DNA of 64,000 nucleotides from Arcanobacterium phocae (lineage in GTDB: Bacteria > Actinomycetota > Actinomycetes > Actinomycetales > Actinomycetaceae), in NCBI RefSeq assembly GCF_900105865.1, contig NZ_LT629804.1:248001-312000 (forward strand). The letters are read 5' to 3'. The translations under genes and the position numbers were made by a program. The notes under the pieces were generated by a model. The model made no database searches. It was not told where the DNA came from and saw only the letters and a list, made by a program, of their open reading frames with translations. Shown piece by piece: positions 61,067 through 64,000 of the stretch (the stretch's first letter is position 1; each line of letters begins with the position of its first letter).

Positions 61067-61261
61067 ATGTCACTATTTGATAAAGCAAAAGAAACACTTG
61101 AGAACAACAAGGACGTACTCAAGAGCGACAAGGCCGAAGAAATTTCGGACATGGTTCTAGACAAGACCGAAGAAGTAGCTAAGAAGGTCGCCGGCGAGCA
61201 GCATGCAGATAAAATCTCGCAAGCACGCGACGCAATTGATTCCAAAATTGGGAATAAGTGA
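61067..61261 (+). CDS. MT0933/Rv0909-like small antitoxin-family protein
   Basis: 64 residues, charged amphipathic helices: MSLFDKAKETLENNKD, DKTEEVAKKVAGEQHADKI, AIDSKIGNK. Resembles the actinobacterial MT0933-type antitoxin family. GGAG lies upstream of the ATG. No partner toxin gene is adjacent (an IS remnant follows), so a toxin-antitoxin role is not supported here; CsbD-like stress proteins look similar. Confidence 0.65.
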   Translation: MSLFDKAKETLENNKDVLKSDKAEEISDMVLDKTEEVAKKVAGEQHADKISQARDAIDSKIGNK

Positions 61262-61297
61262 CTAAATATTAGCTAACTACTAGATTAAAACTCGCAC

Positions 61298-62343
61298 GGG
61301 GTGAGCGCATTTGAACTGCCCCCCAATGTTGGACAGTTTTAATCGTATCCTACTCGTTAGACTACAAGGGCTTGATTTCGGTATTCAATCGGGGTCAGGC
61401 CCTTGAGTCGTTCTTGGATACGGTTGTTGTTATACCAGGTAATGTATTGGTCGAGTTGGTCAAGCTGGTTACGCCACGATACATGCTGGTAATGAAATCC
61501 TTGATCAGTATGAACAATCAATCCTGGCTGAGGTTTTTCCTTGGCGATAGTCTTGGACTAAAGAAGTAGCTGTGAAAGCTGTTATGGGATGAAAAGCATG
61601 CGTGGCAGCGATAATGACCCCATCGAACAAGTCGATAATGGGTGAGAAATAGACTTTCTTGCCACATACTCGGAGCTTGAGTGACATCCGAGACCCATTG
61701 ACGGATCGACTTCCGTGACACCAAAGTCACGGTTAACCGCCAACCATCTTTCATTAACGCTAACCGGATACGCCGGTGACCATATCGGCCATGTGCTTGA
61801 TGGTAATAGAATGTTGAGCGAGCAATCCCGGCAATACGTAGTAAGTCACTAAAGCGATAGCGGGACTTGAGATCTGCCACGACCCGGGTCCGGGTTAGTG
61901 CTCGTTGTTCATCAACTCCCTTAATGCTTTTAGGTAAGCATTTTCCGCTTCTAAGTACTCTAAACGGCGTTTGAGCTGATCGAGCTCACTAACTGGCCGG
62001 GGTTGATGTGGATCTTTTCTTGGTCGACCCTTTAGGCGAGGACGTAACCCGTCTACTCCTTTGCCCCGATAGATCCGAACCCATTTCTCTAACAGTTTTG
62101 ATGAGGACAAGTCTGCCATGAACACGCCACCTCTCCCATAGATTCTCTGCAGTTCTCACCCCAACACCCACATGCTTGCTAGCAGCATAGGCACCAAAAC
62201 CAGCCTCAAACAACGAAACCAACTGCTCACGCTGGTACGCACTAGCCCTACTCGAAGCCAACATAAAACTACCCCCCTGAAAGAAGGAACCCAATCAACA
62301 AGTCCAACTTTCAGGGAGCAGTTCACGCATCAGCGCTCACCCC
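61298..62343 (-). mobile_element. IS150-like IS3-family element, internally deleted
   Basis: Inner ends TGAACTGC (61312) and GCAGTTCA (62325) with continuing similarity through GTTGGAC, typical of IS150-like ends. Outside these, GGGGTGAGCGC (61298) and GCGCTCACCCC (62333-62343) form a perfect 11-base inverted pair. Minus-strand pieces: helix-turn-helix start (SAYQREQLVSLFEAGFG, 61989-62294), GLRPRLKGRPRKDP (61895-62125), orfB start (LLRIAGIARSTFYYHQA), and C-terminal ITWYNNNRIQERLKGLTP. About 1.0 kb instead of 1.4 kb: the central DDE part is missing. Confidence 0.85.
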
Positions 62344-62370
62344 TTGCATTTTATTAAGTGCAGTCGCCTA

Positions 62371-62450
62371 CTGTCCCGAAAACTCGGTATAGAGCATCGA
62401 CAGCTAGTTTTTCAGCTTTATCTCGTCTCAGAACCGAGCGGAAAGGACAG
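62371..62450. repeat. Palindromic repeat type 3, downstream copy
   Basis: Arms CTGTCCCGAAAACTCGGT and ACCGAGCGGAAAGGACAG. Shares its loop words with the orphan copy at 51527 and its arms with 59899. Confidence 0.8.
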
Positions 62451-62508
62451 CCGGCGCTTGGGCGGCGTAGGAGAGTCTGCCGGCGCTTGGGCGGCGTAGG
62501 AGAGTCTG
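62451..62508. repeat. 29-base tandem repeat
   Basis: Two exact units beginning CCGGCGCTTGGGCGGCG, followed by a partial third; directly after the palindrome. GC-rich, not coding by any sign I can see. Confidence 0.9.
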
Positions 62509-62639
62509 CCGGCAGCTTAGAGCTGAGCGGAATGGACCGCCGGCTGATGAGAGATCGAAAGAAAGTTGCTGAAGAGAAGAGGCGAAACAAGCCAGCAAGG
62601 TTGCCTAGCCCACCATACCTGAACAAGGGCCTTGGCTAT

Positions 62640-63785
62640 TTAGTCAGTAAACCAAACAGCCGGACCAGCAGCTAGCAATTCTACATTTACCCGCCATGGC
62701 TCACGCGGCAAAGCCGCCGGATCAAAGACGTTCAGAAAGGTTGCCGTATCGCGGATGCCGGACCGTTTCCGTGCCATATCCGCACCACTGGTACCAGCAC
62801 CACCTGTGCCAGCACCAGCACCTCCTGTGCCAGCACCAGCACCACCTGTGCCAGCACCAGCACCACTTGTGCCACCAGAACCAGAAACAGAAACAGAAAC
62901 AGCTGCACTAACATCACCTGCAGTAGCACAGCCAGCTTCTCCCATATATAACGAGCTAGCCAGCAATTCAACAATATCTGCGCTCGACCAGCCCAACTCG
63001 GCCAGCTGACGCAAAGTAACTGCCCCATCACGTTTAGCCAGCCGGGCACCAGCCTGGTTAAGAATGAGTGGCATGTGAGCATAAACCGGATTTGGGTACC
63101 CCAGCAAATCCTGTAAGTGCATTTGCCGAGGCGTGGACGGCAGCAGGTCATCCCCGCGCACTATCTGAGTCACATTATATTCAGCATCGTCCACAACCGA
63201 GACGAAATTGTAGGAGAAAACCCCGTCCCCGCGCCGAATAACAAGGTCGTCAATTGCTCCGCAGTAGTATCCTAGCTGCTGATCAACAAGTTCCCCGCTC
63301 AATGCATCTGTTCGCAAGCGCAACGCCGGCTCACGGTTGGTTCCGCGCAATTTTTCCCGCCCTGCCTCGCGTTCCGACTCGGTAAGATCACGACATGTGC
63401 CAGGATACGATCCGGGTGGCCGGTGTGGCGCAGAGGCAACTGATGCCAGTTCTTTTCGGGTGCAGTAGCATTCGTACAGACGCCCCGATTTCAGCAACGA
63501 AGTGAATATTTCTTCATACCTATCGATGCGCTGGCTCTGGTAGAGTTCCGGACCATCCCAGTCGATGCCGAGAGCGGCTAGGTCTTCAAGTTGCCGTAGG
63601 CAGTATTCCGGGCGGGATCGTTCATCGAGGTCTTCGACCCGCATATGGAATCCTCGCCCGGTTGAGCGCGCGCATGCCCATGCCAGCAACGCAGTCCGTA
63701 GGTTTCCGATGTGGAAGTCACCGGTTGGCGACGGCGCAAATCTGCCATTGCCTAGAATCGGTTGCTTGGTATTCTTCTCGTTCAT
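62640..63785 (-). CDS. gluQ: Glutamyl-Q tRNA(Asp) synthetase with repeat insertion
   Basis: 381 residues. Class I synthetase of the GluQRS family: GRFAPSPTGDFHIGNLRTAL (HIGH motif), MRVEDLDERSRP, zinc-type cysteines (YECYCTRKE, CRDLTES), VRRGDGVFSYNFVSVVDD and AKRDGAVTL (the altered KMSKS site). It adds glutamate to the queuosine of tRNA-Asp. It lacks an anticodon-binding domain, as expected. Residues about 290-335 are a Gly/Ala/Ser/Thr repeat tract absent from the usual enzyme; the remaining C-terminus (TATFLNVFDPAALPREPW) is intact. Confidence 0.88.
   Translation of the reverse strand: MNEKNTKQPILGNGRFAPSPTGDFHIGNLRTALLAWACARSTGRGFHMRVEDLDERSRPEYCLRQLEDLAALGIDWDGPELYQSQRIDRYEEIFTSLLKSGRLYECYCTRKELASVASAPHRPPGSYPGTCRDLTESEREAGREKLRGTNREPALRLRTDALSGELVDQQLGYYCGAIDDLVIRRGDGVFSYNFVSVVDDAEYNVTQIVRGDDLLPSTPRQMHLQDLLGYPNPVYAHMPLILNQAGARLAKRDGAVTLRQLAELGWSSADIVELLASSLYMGEAGCATAGDVSAAVSVSVSGSGGTSGAGAGTGGAGAGTGGAGAGTGGAGTSGADMARKRSGIRDTATFLNVFDPAALPREPWRVNVELLAAGPAVWFTD
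62794..62874. repeat. 21-base in-frame minisatellite in gluQ
   Basis: Nearly four units of CCAGCACCACCTGTGCCAGC-A, encoding GAGAGTG repeats on the minus strand, followed by a CAGAAA hexamer run (about 62882-62900) encoding Val-Ser repeats. Confidence 0.9.
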
Positions 63786-63842
63786 TATCTGCTCACAGCT
63801 AAAATATCGGTATAACCCTATTATAGGTACAAGACTATATGC

Positions 63843-64000
63843 ATGAGTCTGTTGAAAAATATTGTTAAGACAACGGTTGCTACTGGGATAGCTGCCGGTA
63901 TTGCTTCATATGCTACTAACACTGATACGTTGTGGAACAAGATGCAGGTCAAGCCTTCATGGCAGCCGCCTGAGGTCGCCTTCCCGATTGCGTGGTCAGT
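63843..64000 (+). CDS. TspO/MBR family protein (5' part)
   Basis: 52 codons before the window ends. The first transmembrane segment is followed by WNKMQVKPSWQPPEVAFPIA, matching the TspO signature (W-x-KP-x-W-x-PP-x-x-x-FP-x-x-W). A membrane protein that binds tetrapyrroles. The ATG lacks a clear ribosome-binding site; divergent from gluQ. Confidence 0.8.
   Translation, partial: MSLLKNIVKTTVATGIAAGIASYATNTDTLWNKMQVKPSWQPPEVAFPIAWS

Noticed and set aside
61067..61261. Toxin-antitoxin pair with the neighbouring DUF559 gene
   Set aside because: The DUF559 protein resembles an antitoxin-type winged helix plus nuclease domain rather than a known toxin partner, and the genes are about 85 bases apart without coupling.
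62354..62675. Overlapping frames on both strands
   Set aside because: Cover the type 3 palindrome and the 29-base tandem repeats; repetitive translation with no protein character.
62794..62874. CRISPR-like array
   Set aside because: Units are contiguous 21-mers without spacers and are in frame in gluQ.

Overview
The window looks like a chromosomal segment of an Actinomycetaceae bacterium of the Arcanobacterium/Trueperella type. The evidence is the set of actinobacterial families it carries (a BldC-like regulator, a DUF3073 protein, an Ino1 inositol-phosphate synthase, LppM-type lipoproteins, a Rv0909/MT0933-like small protein, an HspR/HAIR operator next to clpB), a moderate GC content, and two surface proteins with LAxTG sorting signals. 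This assignment is inference; no rRNA or species marker is present.

Layout. 1-3.1 kb: 5' end of a gene leaving the window, a Vsr-like/DUF559 endonuclease gene between two copies of a palindromic repeat, and an AGCS amino-acid:cation symporter. 3.4-8.3 kb: a phosphate importer operon (DUF47 + Pit), then a small membrane protein and a large LAKTG-anchored SGNH hydrolase. 8.3-13.6 kb: hypothetical gene, tRNA-Lys, an RhtA/EamA pseudogene, an EEP nuclease-msrB-mscS run, and a tRNA cluster (Glu, Asp, Phe, Asp). 13.6-22 kb: murJ, two small envelope proteins, bldC, DUF3073, sterol-carrier-like protein, gdhA, purC, pckG. 22.4-24.8 kb: tandem LppM paralogues. 24.8-34.4 kb: sugar ABC importer with GH5 endoglycoceramidase-like, GH2 beta-galactosidase and GH123-type enzymes, read here as a host glycosphingolipid glycan foraging locus. 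34.7-38.1 kb: fbaA, a second DUF559 gene between palindromes, a TrmH-type methyltransferase and a PRTase-like protein.

38.2-48.8 kb is a defence island: a fused C5-cytosine/N6-adenine methyltransferase, an HNH endonuclease, and a DUF262/HEPN pair. It is interrupted by two copies of one decayed IS3-family element (one carrying a second IS nested in it) around a small foreign-looking gene. A NUDIX hydrolase lies inside this stretch. 48.9-59.7 kb returns to housekeeping: SDR, xth, serine hydrolase, ino1, a LAQTG-anchored coiled-coil protein, amino-acid permease, clpB with a HAIR site. 59.8-64 kb holds palindromes and GC-rich repeats, a third DUF559 gene, a small antitoxin-family protein, an internally deleted IS150-like element, a glutamyl-Q tRNA(Asp) synthetase with a repeat insertion, and the start of a TspO gene.

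Most interesting signal: three paralogous proteins with a winged-helix AbiEi-like N-terminus and a Vsr/DUF559 endonuclease-like C-terminus each lie beside 64-80 bp imperfect palindromes. The palindrome arms differ from gene to gene but match within a gene's own set, and one related palindrome lies alone 8 kb away. This resembles the REP/RAYT arrangement with a different nuclease family, and may be an undescribed nuclease-plus-cognate-palindrome element.
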